This document shows positions 45,575 through 59,250 of a stretch of DNA of 64,000 nucleotides, piece by piece. The notes beneath the pieces were generated by a model that ran no database searches, was not told the DNA's origin, and worked only from the letters and a program-made list of their open reading frames with translations. The stretch's first letter is position 1; the number at the start of each line of letters is the position of its first letter. A program made the translations under genes and the position numbers. The stretch is from NCBI GenBank assembly GCA_963969395.1, contig OZ017800.1, positions 18,570,479 through 18,634,478 on the forward strand. Direction: 5' to 3'. Source of the stretch: Pseudoscleropodium purum (taxonomy: Eukaryota; Streptophyta; Bryopsida; Hypnales; Brachytheciaceae).

Positions 45575-48240
45575 CACATAGAGGTGATGGTATAGCTAAT
45601 TACATTGACTTGTCCTAAGCTTAATATTGTTAGTGTGTTTTATAAAATGGATTTACATATGATTTTACATTTTACATGAGAGGAATATTTTTACCAATGA
45701 TACTTGTGATTATTCTTCAACATGGATTGCATTAATACATGTACAATGTCTAAAAATATTCTTCACTTATAATAAGTTATAACCATATGTAAGTTCATTT
45801 CGTTATAGGCACTAATAGGACAAATACATGCACAATAGCTAAAAATACTCTTTTGTAAAAAGTTATAACAATATGCACATTTCATTAAAGGCATTAATAG
45901 GACAAATTAATGTAGATGCTTTACACATACTGTAGGTGACAAGTATTACAAATACAACTTGTCATAATTTGGTTATTTGAAAATACACACTGTAATCTTT
46001 ATCATCTTGAAGAATAAATTGTTTGAATTTGGTACATTTTTAGTTAGTGCATGAAATGGAATTGAGTCTTGAATAGCTTAAGTTTCTTACTTGAATTACA
46101 CAATGTGCATCCATCAATTTTAAATTCTAACTTATATTACTTTTCCTCTAAGGCAAAACCACCCATTCCCAACTAAGGAATCATATCTAACATGTAGGGT
46201 GCAACTATTTCCAACCAAGGCTAGAATAAATTTTCAATCAAAGCTTAGAATATATTTTTTCTCTTTTTCAAAGTTGGGACTAATCAAGTCGTGATACATG
46301 TCCCAAAGTAGTGAGTGGAAAAGTAGTTTGTGAATGATTAGAATTAAAAGACTTTACATATTGGTATAGATTTAAATCAATTGTTGACTTGCAAAATTCA
46401 TAGTAATTTCAATTCAAAGCATAAATTACCAAAAAAATTGCAATCTTCGTGGTTTCTATCTTTGGACATGGTAGAAAATTTACATTGCCTTATACTACTC
46501 TAGAATGTATGTGTAATCGCTAAGGAAGTTGACTATGGGTGGTTTCACATAGTCTTCAATTGAGGTCATATTAATATGAGGGATACCTTAGTTTATTCTC
46601 TTTTAGGGTCAAAAGATAATTTTATAATTTATTGAATTTTATAGATTCTACTTTCATTTTAAAGGGTCAAAATATCACTTTGATTCTTAAAAAAGAATCC
46701 ATGTTCTTTATTCATTAGTTTTTTATAATTAAATACACATTTTAAAATTTTGATATTTTTCTCATGTAGTAATATATATGTAAAATATATTTTTATTTTT
46801 TACTAATTAAAAAAAATTTTAAAAATTTAAATGATTTTTAAAAGTAATTTCTTTATAAAGATAAAAATAACTACAAAATAATTAAAATAGTGTGAAAATT
46901 TTAATATGAATAAACATAATAGCAATAAACATGATATAATTGATGTACTCTTTAAGCTCACAACATGAAAAAGTCAATAGAAATTTCAAAAATGGTGTTT
47001 TTTTTATGGTGTATTTCAAAAATGGTGTCAACAGACAATTGAGAATTTGGGTAGATTCCTCTAGAATCAATTTTGGGCAATGTTCACCACATTTTAGTAC
47101 AAGGTGTGAACATGACCCCCTTTAGTAGGAATATAATTTTTTTTCCAAATGGGTGCCTGGATCAAAAGTTATGTTACTTTGAACTTTTTTGATAGCTTGG
47201 GCAACTTTGGAAATCTTTTGCAAAAATCCTCTTTTACTTTCAAAATTTTGCAGGTATCTAATTTATATGCTATAAGATGTAAATGTCAAAAAAGTTACCA
47301 GATGTAGTATAAAAATCTCACTCTAGGAGGAATAAAAGGTTGCTAGCCCTATCAAGCATGGTTGGAAAAAAACTTTATCTTCTAATTTCAAATGTTATAA
47401 TCTTTCATTCCGTACAGTCAAAGTTTCTAAAATTTTTCCACACATTCCCATAGTAATCTAGTACAAATTTGTACAATTAAATTTTGAAAAGAAAAAAATT
47501 TCCATTTTTTTCTCACTGCCCTAAAAAATGACAATTTTTCACAATTTTTGCCAAAACATGCCTTTGAGCTCTAGGGGTTAAAACATTTAAATCAAAAACT
47601 ATGAGAAAATTTAGGTTTGACTTTCAAAATGACCCTTGGGCTTTTAATGTCTTCTAAGGTTTAGCCACCTAAGTTTGAAATGAGTGTCAAATTTATGCTT
47701 AACATTAATTTTAGATTGCTATGCAAGCTTTGCATAAAAAGATACACTCTATACAAAGGTAAACTAAACAAAAATTAAATTAGTCTAAAAGCATTATATG
47801 ACATCTTAGGATTGTTTACAATGATATTGATCTTTGAAGTTTTGATGTGGAAATTCAATTTTAGCACTTACTTTGTTGAAATTTACCATCAAGGGTTTTT
47901 GGTGACAAACTTTCACCAAATCCTATAAAAAAAAAAACCCTATTTTATGACATCCTCAAAATATTCATAAATGAAGTCAGAATATTGTTCTTCAGGAAAA
48001 ATGCTAAAACTACCCCTTACAATCATTTTAATATCAGCAAAATTTTGGAGTATTTTTTTTTAATAACCTATTTTTTGGTTCAAAAAATCAAATGTTTATC
48101 ACTAAACAACCAATGATAATTGTAAAAATATAAATGAAATTATCAATATGAATGGGTAAGTTATGAATATTTCTGCCCATTAATGGCTCCATGAGATGAA
48201 TTTCATTGGGGTCATTCAAAATTTTTTTAAATCGTTACAC
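45574..48240. other. AT-rich intergenic stretch, no gene seen
   Basis: Stops are frequent in all frames. Near 45715-45960 a paragraph with 'gcattaataggacaaat' and 'aaatattctt' is repeated two or three times at a spacing of about 90 nt. 'tttcaaaaatggtgt' is duplicated at 46983-47029. No element ends were resolved. Confidence 0.55.
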
Positions 48241-48664
48241 GTAATACTAGACCCTGGTAGAGTAGGCAACCCATTTCCGACCACCCCCCATTTCCATAGT
48301 ATAGATTGCTCTATCTATCATTAAAAAAAAATCGGGCCCAATGACAGGCCGCGAGTTTGCAGGGTACCTGGTAGGCCTGACGGGTTGAGTGGGCTCAATG
48401 GGTTGAAAGGGTTGAGGTGGCCGAAATAGTGCCACGTGGGCTTCCCAAACCACGCGCATTGCTAATATTGGTCAGTGGCGCGTGGTGCGCAGCTTACGTG
48501 GTTTATCGGGTTTTGGCGCGAAGCATGAAGCTCGCGGGAAGTGGGAGGCTCGCAAGAGGGATGCTACTAGAGGGTTTAACTGGCACAATACATTGCACGG
48601 AAGCATGATTCTATTTTAGCAATGAGGCAAATTAGTTGTTATTGTTGATTCGTTGCTCCCACAG
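48241..48664. other. GC-rich patch at the start of an island
   Basis: GC rises at about 48.25 kb (gccacgtgggc, gcgcgtggtgcgc). This may be the old promoter of the decayed gene that follows. No domain or reliable ORF is seen. Confidence 0.35.
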
Positions 48665-50267
48665 AATTCTATTTCGATGATAAGGGTTTGCATCATATGA
48701 TGGGCAATGAGAGGTGTTCGGGGATTTGGCAGATTTTCCATCAGAAGAAACAAGAGTTCAGTTCTGCACTTGTGAGGTTTAAAGGATTTGTAATACCAAA
48801 GTGGATTTCAGTTGCTCTTGGGAACTTTACTGCATTGAGAATTGAGAATTGGAGCAGAAGTGGACCTCATTAATTCCACGGCAAGATTTTGCTCTCCCAG
48901 GCGGTATCTTCAATCCGTCTCTTATTGTCGACTTGGTGAATTTGTTGAACTTGCTCCACTACTGGGGTAGGGAATTTAGGGTTCCAATGATTACGTAACA
49001 AAAGGCCACCGAGCTTTTGCTGAGCAATGGAGAGTAATATTGAGAGTGTTGTCTTGTATCATCTTACAAACCAGGATGGTGATAGCATGCCCTTGAGAGT
49101 TGAAGTAAACTTGTAGATTACTCTACAACCAGAGAAGAAAGGCGGACATGCCAAAGATGCAAAAAGACATGGAGGAGCATCAATTTCAGGTGTTTGTAAG
49201 GCAAAATTATTGGGGTTCAAGGCTGGACGTGGTGCTTCAAGTGTATCAGGAATCAAGGTTCAACATGCATACGTGTTTCGTCAATTAGCGCTCAATCCTC
49301 AGGCCCCTGTTTTGGAGGGTGCATGTAACTGTAAGTTTCTGTAAATCCTTCACTAAAACATATACTAATATCACTTTACATTACTTTACTTTAATATTAT
49401 TGTAGCATTAGTCCTCTTGCATCACTTGACAGAAGCAAAGCTCACAAACTTACTTTACAAGAGTTCAAAACTTCTATATGCGCATTCAAGCAACAACTTA
49501 AGCTTAAGTACAGTTTAGGGTTAACTTGGATGTTGTCATGCCATCGATCATGTGATAGAGCAGTTGGGCCTTGGGCAGAACTGCAAGAGAAGAGCAAGGT
49601 ATTATTAGGCTTATCAGTAGCGAAGTCAGAGCAGTATGCTTCCATGCCTTTTAAATATTGGATGATTTGTTGTTTTGTTTGCATCTGTCTATGAGAACAT
49701 CATTTGTTAAGTCCAAGAGAAAAGTTGAGTCCTGCAGGAGGACTGACTTGGTAGGTAGATTCTAACCCTAGCACATACAATATCATTAGAAAAAGACTAA
49801 ACAGATATTCAACAACTTGGTGACATATAAATAAATTCTTCATATAAAGAATATATACTAATCATTAATATATTCATCTGTCATCTCTATATATTCAACT
49901 GAAACACTCTTAAACAAACTGTTTTAAGCCCTCCATCTAATTCTTACCACAAATTAATACCAACTCAACCTGACTTTTCTATGCATCTGTAGATTTGTAT
50001 ACTTCAACTCATGTCGACTGGATTGATCCTAAAAGTGTTACGGGAGTTATTTGCATTACTCATGCTGAAATTGGTGAGGCTACTATGGGCAAATGAACAC
50101 AGTCTGTTTTTTTCTACAATGTTTGGTACCATCCAAATCAACAAGGCTATGGTTGGATAGAAGCCATTACTTTACCAACTTTCAATGATCCAATTGGTCC
50201 CTACCAAATATGGCTACGATTGAAGCCTATAGAGTTCACTTGCAGTCAAATTTTTTGTCTTCTATGA
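48665..50267 (+). pseudogene. decayed plus-strand gene of unknown family
   Basis: Two exons join in phase across 49331-49992 (GTAAGT...TGTAG). The first (49027-49330) encodes VLYHLTNQDGDSMPLRVEV, then KAKLLGFKAGRGASSVSG and FRQLALNPQAPVLEGAC. The second (49993-50267) encodes DWIDPKSVTGVICIT, then SVFFYNVWYHPNQQGYGWIE and PYQIWLRLKP. Each has one in-frame stop: TAG at 49114-49116 and a TGA after GEATMGK. Upstream open pieces at 48665-48872 (FYFDDKGLHHM...) and about 48873-48990 (DFALPGGIFNPSLIVDLV) sit in other frames and may be earlier exons carrying indels. Codon-like quality over long stretches supports former coding. I do not recognise the family. Confidence 0.55.
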
Positions 50268-53200
50268 AGCAATCAACAAGCAATAAACAAACAAGCTTGA
50301 GCTAGTTTATGCCATTAGGTGTTATGGTTGACTTGTTTGCTGTTTCCAGCTCTATACAAAAGACTTGTACACTATTTGTCTTCAAAGACCTCTCGGAAGA
50401 ATTATTAAGTTCACTCATGGACAAAGGATGGGATGTGAAGATATCCAATGGAGTAGATGAAATAAAATGCTTACTTGACTGAGAATCTATCATTTTCAAA
50501 TATCACATAGGATGCTTAACTTTGTATGCTAATTTCTAATACAATCGCATGTAATTAATGGACAACAATATTTGGAATAGAAGTTGTAAGGACTCAACAA
50601 GGAGTAGAAGTTGTAAAGATTCATTGTGAAATGGTTGATTGGAATCAACACCTTGAAGTGGGCCATACCTAGACAATATCTTCATTACATTTAGAAGTAC
50701 AAATGGTGTTGGGTATATTTGGTATAGATGGTGTTCATGCAACAAATGAAAGGTGATTCTCATTATTACCATGGTTTGTTCAAATGCATTCATTCTTGAT
50801 TTTTGTTATTATCATACCGATAGTCCATTCAAAGAGAAAAATGTACTCACTTGTTTGATATTGGATGTAGGTGAACCGTAGAAATGAGAGCAGGAAGATG
50901 TCCTCCCTTCCAAATGGTTGTTGAATATACCCAAAGTCAAATAGAGAGTCTCAACAGAACCAGAAAGCATTATTACATGGTAAGCAACACTTAATCCTGG
51001 CATAACCTTACCTTGTAGAGCTTTTTAGCAAAGCATTGTCAAGCTACTACATTGTCAAGTCATTAGCCAAAACCTAACGATAATTTCATCTCCATGTATG
51101 ACAACAAAGAACAACTGCAGCTCAAACTGCAATTCACTCACAGCCCACGATTGACCTAAAGATCCATTCACATTCTACTTGTCAAATTGTGATTGAACAC
51201 AAATTTTAATTAGACCAAATGCTAATCGAACTTTTCTATGATTTGAGAGTTGTTGAGAGTTGTTGACCTCTGAATCCTTCATACCAATAGCATTACCAAT
51301 TTCCAACTTATAGAAAGACTGCAATTAGACTTTGTCACAATTAGATTGCCATATGCTGCCAAATGCAGGCTATTAGACGGTGAAACCTACGACCATACAA
51401 CATACACTCGCACTGTTGCCTTCTACTGAGACACATCTTATTTGAATCCCGAGTCTCTGTTGACGAAGCAGCAGCAGTTGTTTCTTGCTAATTGCGTGTC
51501 TCTTGCATGTCTCATTTGCTTCCTTTGGGGACTTACGATAAGATGCATGACTTTCTCAACCTTTCTCGTTCGTGACAAGCAGGTGACTGGGTTGGACATA
51601 GCTGATAAGTACAGGGAACATGTGGAGCGTACTTACGTTAACAGCTCTGAGAAAGTAAGGATTTGTTGTTCTTCTTGAAGGAAGTGGTGAAGTCTTTTAA
51701 TGTCTACTTTCTGCCGTTCAGACTCCAAAAAAGAAAAATTGGAGGTTCCTATTGCTAACTTGGAGGTTAAATTTGCTCAAGTGAAGTGGGTTAATATTGC
51801 CCCTACCCTCTGCTTGGGCATTGAGGATTCGGGAATAACACAGTCTGTAATTGCAGTCATTATTTTGAGAAGGCTACATCCGGGTTAGGTAGAGTTGCTG
51901 TTGTTAGAGCTACGAACTTTTTCATATGGCTCCATGTTTTCAAAGTTTTTCTTCATTTCCCTACCTGCTCTTTTTCGTATGTGTGTAATAATTTGCAATC
52001 TTGTAGCCATTCCAAGTCTCTGTTGACGAAGCAGCAGTTGCTGAGAGAAGTGACAGAACCGAGGAGCAGATGTTGGAAAACCAGGAGGATCCGGATGGTG
52101 CTGTCGGAAGGGGGGGAGCGGCTTTGCATCATGCCTTGGCAACGGACCGACGGATCATATAAATCAAAAACCTCAACGTAATCCAAATACAGGGTTTATG
52201 GATTGGGGCATATATCAAGTAGAGTCTCCGAGCATTCTTGATTTGCTTTGCAAATTGAAGAATGTGAAGAATGCTCCCCATAAGTTGGCTTTTGATCCTC
52301 ATTCATAATGGATTGGTAACTTAGACTCTTATTGAAAGGGTATGCTATATCGCCCCTTGCTAGCGCCTCTTATTGTGGACTGTTTGGTAATATATTCGTA
52401 ATGACAAGCTATAATGTATTTTTCCTATGTCCAAGATTGGTTGACTCTTAGAAGGACACCCTCTCCAAGGTCACAAATCAAGGCATTTGTAATCTCTACA
52501 AGGGAATGCTATCATTTTTTTGTCAATTTGGACATTTTTTCTATCAATTTTCTATCAATTCGGACATTGTTTAAGGTCACAAAGAGAGCAATACTAAGTT
52601 CAATGTCTATATTGTTTGACTAGGATTACTTTTCTCACACTCGAGTTCATATTTCAAGAAACTCTTTTGATACTTGCCAATTGATTTCTCACTTGGTTTT
52701 GGTTGTGTAAGAGACAATTTAGATCAAGATTTGGATAAGATATGGCTAGGACTTTTACTAAGTTAGGCCTTTTTCTTTAGGCCTTTTACTTTAGTGGATG
52801 GTTCTATATACAAAACTAAATAGAAAGTTAAAGGTAGAAAATAAATCTTAGTTCATTTTGAAGATTAGTAGTCTTCTCTTAATAGTTTCTATTATATAAG
52901 ATGGAACTTGGAAGTGAAGAAAATTCTTTTTTGAAGATTGATCTCTTTCTACAATTGGGTGATTTGAGCTCCTTGTAAAAACATTCCTATTGATAAGATG
53001 ACCATATTTGTTACATTGAGACTTTTTGCAATCTTGTTTTATCTTGAACTCGAAGATGAACCACTTTATCTCTCTATTGGTATTTTTTTTATAAATAGGT
53101 AACAACACCAATTTATAGAATTTCATTTTAGAATCACTATTTGAGCAGTATTTGTTTTTGTCTTCAATTACTATTTTTTAAATAAATTTACAATAACTAG

Positions 53201-53934
53201 CATTCTTTTTCAAAAACTGCGAAAAGTCTCAATATAATGAATATAAGGAGTTCATTAACTTATACTAATGGACAAATATTAGGAAAGATATATAGTAGAA
53301 TAAACTAATTAAGGAAGTCAAATCTTCTTAGCAAAAAGTTGGATCTACTACTTCTATGTGAGGTACATACTTGCTACCAACTCAATCACATTTTGCTTGC
53401 TATAATTTCCAATGAGTTTGAGCACTAGAAGAAATAGATGCTTCCCTTCTTTGTTGTATTCGGGCCTCTGTTGCAAGTCCTTGTGTGTCTCGAAATGCAG
53501 CCTCTTTGTCAAGCTTTTCCTGGTACTAAAATTTATATTGGATAATCCTATACCGATGATTATAGGTCTAAATCAAAGGACTTTTTTTAGATCGACCACC
53601 TGAATGTTGCGTATGTCTTTGCTAGGTTGCCTTTGCAGCATAATGCGAGTATTCCATGCCTTAGCATGACCAAATTGCAAGGCTGCCATATGTATCTATA
53701 AAGTATGTTGCATGCTTGATAATTGTATATTGAAACAAAGCATAGTGAAACTAATTTAATATGTTTTCTTTCATACCTACTATATCAAACAAAATTTTTA
53801 TAAATTGGAAATCAAAATTTTTAGCATTAGTTCACTTACAATGTAGTAGGTGACATGAATTTCTGCAAATGCTCCTACATATGATCTTCCCCACTTTTCA
53901 ATTTTTTCCTTAAATTGAGATTTGAATTCACCGC
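50268..53934. other. mixed-composition stretch, coding status unresolved
   Basis: At 51.4-52.2 kb composition is less AT-rich. A frame at about 52010-52160 encodes VSVDEAAVAERSDRTEEQ and ends LATDRRII. A second copy of the string 'gtctctgttgacgaagcagcag' at about 51452 encodes VSVDEAAAV and then stops. This looks like a partly duplicated, decayed C-terminal exon. The remainder to 53.9 kb is AT-rich without a supported gene. Confidence 0.35.
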
Positions 53935-56900
53935 CTAGAATTGAGACTTGAGTTCATCGGTTAGAATTAAATCTGTGAAGTATGGTTTAAGCTCATCCAA
54001 ACCAAACCAAACCTCAAGTTTTAATCTCTTATTTTCACTATTGTCAAGGAAATCTTTTTTTACATTCGCTACATCATTGTATAGTACCTCTAATCCATCT
54101 CCTAATAGAGAAGCCTTGCATAGATGTGTAGCATGAGTACCATTAAATGATGATCTGCCTTCTAATGGTGAAGCCTTGAACAAACGTGCAGCATGAGCAC
54201 CATTAAATGAGGGCTTGTAGGGAATGTTGTTTTTGTTGCCCGAAAGCTTCTCATCTTTAAAAATCTTGATATTACCTCCATGTGCTCTAGTGGTTGATAG
54301 TACTTTTTGCATTTCATGAATAGTGTCTTGCTTGAGGGCTTCATCTCTAATAGAACAAATAAACCTGAAGTGGAGATGAACAATTTTTTCAATGATTTAA
54401 TTAAAAGCGTGCATCATGCACATATGAACCCTCTCTAGTTTAATTGGTAGAACAGGTTTTCAATGCTCTATTGCAGCATCACCAGAAAAGGATTTAGAAT
54501 CTACTGCACTTAAGAACAATCCTCCTATTCAAGTATTCCCTTTTTTGGCAAATGCATCTTGCACTTGAATAGTGCTTGTGATTATAGAGCACGTCTTTTT
54601 TTGGCAATAGTACATGCATGTCACTGAAGCGCATGCACTGTAACTGAGGCCATACAAGCATTTTACAATCTTCCTAAGATGCCACTCAACTTTGAAGCTC
54701 CCCACTCCGAATACATTCAGCATTTGTCCAACTTCTTGTGCAAAAATTAATTCTAGAATCTTCATTTGATTAAAGACCCATGCTAGTATCTCATGTGTTT
54801 CTTTTTCAACTTGAAACATCCTACCGGCCAAATCTCTCGTTCTAATTGAACATTGAAATATTGTGAGCTTTTGATAGGTATGTTTGAATTCAAAGTGTGA
54901 TTCATTAAGGTGATACTCACCCTTTCAAATTTTTGTTCGTATACAATGTCTGCTTTGTCCATTTTGATCACAAAAATGAGTTGATTCTCACCAATTTCTA
55001 CAATCACAACAATGCCAGACCAATGATTTTAATAATTGCATTCTAATTGGAGAAGTTGATAGTATCACAAAGATGAAAAAACTCATAGTTGCCTCTTTGA
55101 CTTCCAACATCAGAGAGTTAGCATTGGCTTGCAACATGTCAGAAAGCTAATTAAGTGAAGTTAGGGGTCCTTGATTGAAGTATTCTAGAAGTAACTTTTA
55201 CTTATTGACATGTTATTTGAGTGTTTATGGATATTTCCATGTAGGTTTTTATGGCCCAATCATTGTGCAAGCAGGATGGATGGAATGGACAAGAGCTTGA
55301 TGTGTGCTCTGATGACAAAAGAAAGACATGCCTAGCTACACTCAAAAGCAAACTTTAACTCTTTGATCTATTGTCCTAGTCTCTTGCTCTTCTAATCTAT
55401 AGCCAATGTCCAATCACCCCTGATGCACAGTTGTATACAAGAAGAAACCCTCACAAGTCGAGGTACGTTATCTTCACATGCAATGTAACTCTAAAATTTG
55501 AATATTTTAACCATTTAATTCAACTTGTATGGTCTGGAATATATTATATGCTAGCTTCATTTGTGTGTAGGGGCTAAATTCTTCAGTAAACTTTTGGATG
55601 TAAATACCACTAACCTTGTTGATATAATTGATGGCATAATAGATGAACTATTTGACTTGTCAATTAAAGAGAAATATGAGGTTTCATTTCTTTTGGGAAA
55701 CATGCAGATTAAAGCAAGTATAGTAAAACAACAATATAGTAATTATCCTAGCTCCTTGATCTTGATTCACTTATGCAGAGCACATACTGAAGCAATGTAG
55801 GCAATGCAAACTAAAAGTATAAACTTAAATTTTCCATTATGTCACTAGCAATTGACTTTATAATGGACAATGCAAAGGTGATTGAGCTTTACCTTCTTGA
55901 GAAATTTGATATAAAGTCACTATAGTCTGTTGTATAGCTTCAATATCAATGAACAATGAATTGAATTCATTTAGCTTCAACCACAATGGTTTGGCAGGGT
56001 TTTTTTTAGAATTTCTTTTACAGGGATCTCTAATACGTTGTTGATAGAATAATAATTGTCTACAAATTCTTTGAATTTTGAATTCAATTCCCTCCTCAAC
56101 AAGCTAACGTGATATGGCTTCGACTTTAAAGAATTGATTTGAACACCTTAACAACTTGTTTTTTGCACTTTTAGTGAAACCTTGAAACAATGCATTGTAG
56201 CCATCTTGCGTTATATTATTTCTGTCAATTATTCCCAAAACTTCATGTTCTCCCATTCCTCTACCAATTTTCACTAAGTTTTGATTGGTAATATCAACTC
56301 CAATAGAATGAAAAGTAGGTGTTTCTAGCATGCTACTTCTTTTTCAAGAAAATAGAGGCCAATACCTTCCCTGACTAAACTTGAAATTCAACTAGACTAC
56401 ATAGCCTCTAGGTCTTTTTATGCCTTGCATTGTAATCCTCAATCTCCTTCACTATGGGGTTTTTTTATGCCTTGTATTATGAAGTTATGATCTTGAATCT
56501 GCTTTGCTATAGTAGGTGCAATGATAGTTTGTGCTAGTCTTTGGAGCAATTTTGCATGACCTCCAGATTGAAAAGACTTGCAATGTCTTTCCAAAATCAA
56601 ACTTGCTTTCTATAACCATATGGAATATCATGTAGATGACTCTATTTGTTTTGTAATTTCAACAATGTTCTTTTAGTCTCTTGAAGTTTTAAAATAGCTC
56701 TTTCAAATTCTATTTGATGACTGGCTACAGGGTCATCAATCTGTGCTTCAAGGTCAAGCTTCGACTAAAGACCATCATTGACATCTTGTATGAGTAACAA
56801 TATTTCTTCTCGTTGGGAGGCAATTGAATTTAAAGCAATAATCGTGGCACTCTTGAGGCTAGAATTTTCTTCTAATATTATTTTCAATTTTCTCGTTAGT

Positions 56901-57300
56901 GCTCCTAACTATTGTTCTCGTACATGGCTTTCTTATAGTATTCCTTGCAAATATTAAACCTCAAATTACAACCTTTGTCTTTCAATACTGTTAATATCAA
57001 ATTGATCATAACTTCTTTGTAAATTACATGCATAGCCCAAAATTCTACTTCTCCCATCTCCAATGAATTCAAGGAGGCTCTTAATATCATTGAATGACAG
57101 TCTTTTTTTACTAACAGGGTCAAATGGATATATCTTTACATCTAACCAAAGAACTAGATTACTATAATCTGCATCTCTTCTCCCTACAAATTCTGACTTA
57201 TGAACTTGTTCATGCACAGGTCTTCCACGTAATATCAAGGCATGATACTTTGACTATAGTGAAACTTGTACTTTAAACAATGGCTCCATTGAATCTTGAT
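53935..57300 (-). pseudogene. decayed multi-exon minus-strand gene of unknown family
   Basis: Protein-like pieces lie in changing frames on the minus strand, separated by stops and AT-rich gaps. In order they include: 57300-56966 (LFKVQVSL, HALILRGRPV, RRDADYSNLVLWLDVKIYPF, FNDIKSLLEFIGDGRSRILG); a charged coiled-coil-like part at about 56950-56400; 56331-56104 (GRGMGEHEVLGIIDRNNIT, GYNALFQGFTKSAKN), continuing IEFKIQRICRQ after a shift; 55007-54783 (IVEIGENQLIFVIKMDKADI); 54831-54529; and 54392-53935. The last part contains two copies of a short block (PSFNGAHAARLFKASPLEG and SSFNGTHATHLCKASLLGD). The quality of the residues argues for a former large protein. I cannot name the family. Exon borders were not fixed. 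Confidence 0.5.
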
Positions 57301-59250
57301 CAAAAAAGATTATATTAGACAGTCCATCTTAAAAAGAAAATTGTACACAAATGACTAATGTGAAATGAAATTTAGAGTTTGCTAGAACTATTGTACTTCA
57401 ACTCAATAATGGTTGAATTTTGTTTCATGCATTCCAAGTGCAGAATGGAACTTGGGGTGTATAAGATGGTTCATTATAAATGTATATTCAACTTTCATCA
57501 ATCTTAGAGGAAGAGAAATTGCAAACCCTGCTCAAGCTAATTGATAACTTGCAACTAAGGATCCATCAATTTATTTGCAAAATGTCAATAGAAAAAAAAG
57601 GCAGGAATCTAGAATTCCAGAGCCTTAGAAAGTCACAAAAATTTAGAATCCCTATGTACAAATGACTAATGTTGTAGACAAATTTGTTATTATCAAAAAA
57701 GACATAAATTCAAAAAGAGAGTGCAAAAAATTTAGGTGTGCCAATTTCAAATTTACGTGTGAAGTAACTACCACTAGATTGCCAACCTTGTCAAATCACT
57801 AATTGTCATCATTATAATTTGATTGGGGATTGATTTGCAACCATTGATTTCATCAATACCCACATAGGTTGTACTAGTTGGGACGGGTTGGGGTGGCTTG
57901 ATAGCTCTCGATTTACTTTATGATCATAAGTTTTATTTTAATTCTTTTTTAACAACCTTCTTGAAAGTTCAAGTTTTTTGTAATGTTCCAATCATAGCTT
58001 TGTTTACATTAAGGTAAGAGGTTCAATAATCACTCACTTAGGGAAAGAAACAAATGTGCTGATGAACCAGTCTATCGAATCATTTTGAATTTTTTTTCTA
58101 TGGATAGGAAAATAGAAAATAGCTCCAAGTCTTTTTTTTTTGGTAATTTTCAGAGTCATGATGAATAATTGCAATTTTCCAAAGGGAAAGGTGTAGAGGG
58201 CACTTTTGTTGCTCATAGGATGCAACAATAATCAACTCTAATGTCCTTGTGAATGCAACAAGTGAGTTCAAAAAATGATCAACCAAAAGCTAAGCATGTT
58301 TATAGAATTTCTTAGAAGCACCCCAAAAGTGCCGAATATGGAACACTACACATGCTTGTTCATGCTATTCTTCAAGGTGTGACAACATAGTCGAGAACAC
58401 AACCTTGTAGTGCAATTTTATTTATGACCTCTTATATTTAATTTAATTTTATTGCCATCATCTATATTTTCACCTGCACTCTTTAATAATGTTTTCATGA
58501 GTCACAAACCACACATGTTTGTAGCCCATGATGACTGCAAATGGTCTTGAAATCATGCACCTAGGATCAATATTAATCACCTCTCAAAATCAATTCCTTC
58601 TCAAGAAACCATTTGCATGGTTTTTACACCATTTTTAGGGGTGATTCTTAATGCCCATACGATTTTAGAGCTTCCTCATTAGAAGATTTTTGGGGCCTTT
58701 GGATGCTTGCGAGTTACCACAGCCTGCGAATGCAAGAAACAAGTTTGGTGCAGCGGTCTGACATGGCCGAGACCCTACCATGTCATTGACCAAATTTTAT
58801 TTTTTGCATTTGGAGATTAAAATTAATTAATTAATTAATTTTTAATTTTTTTTATGAATTTTTTTTTGACAATGGGCCATTCCCCTCGCTGTAGGGAATA
58901 GCTACTGGGGAACAAGCCCGAAACAGGCTTCTGGACCCTCCAAAACTCTTCTAATGCCTATACAACTCACATACAATTGGACTTGCAAAAGTTGCAAAAA
59001 TGTCTAAGAAGTTTACATTGAAAGCATAGAATGATGAAGGCATGTACATAATTATCACTTACATCAATTTTATAACCAACCTATGGTCAAAATTGAAGTG
59101 GCCTACATAACAAGATTAGGCTGCACAAAATCTTTAGGAAAAAAATTTTATAATTTCAATTTTGACCAAAAAAACGGGAATGTTTTTTAATCCTTCTTAA
59201 ATCAATTTCCCTACACGAGAAAAATATTTCCTTGAATACACCCATCCAGC
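57301..59250. other. AT-rich intergenic stretch, no gene seen
   Basis: Short ORFs only. A less AT-rich stretch at 58.68-58.95 kb (gcttgcgagttaccacagcc, cccctcgctgtagggaata) has no recognised content. Confidence 0.55.

Noticed and set aside
54436..54500. tRNA-like string 'tagtttaattggtagaacagg'
   Set aside because: It resembles an A box, but there is no B box at tRNA spacing and no stem pairing.
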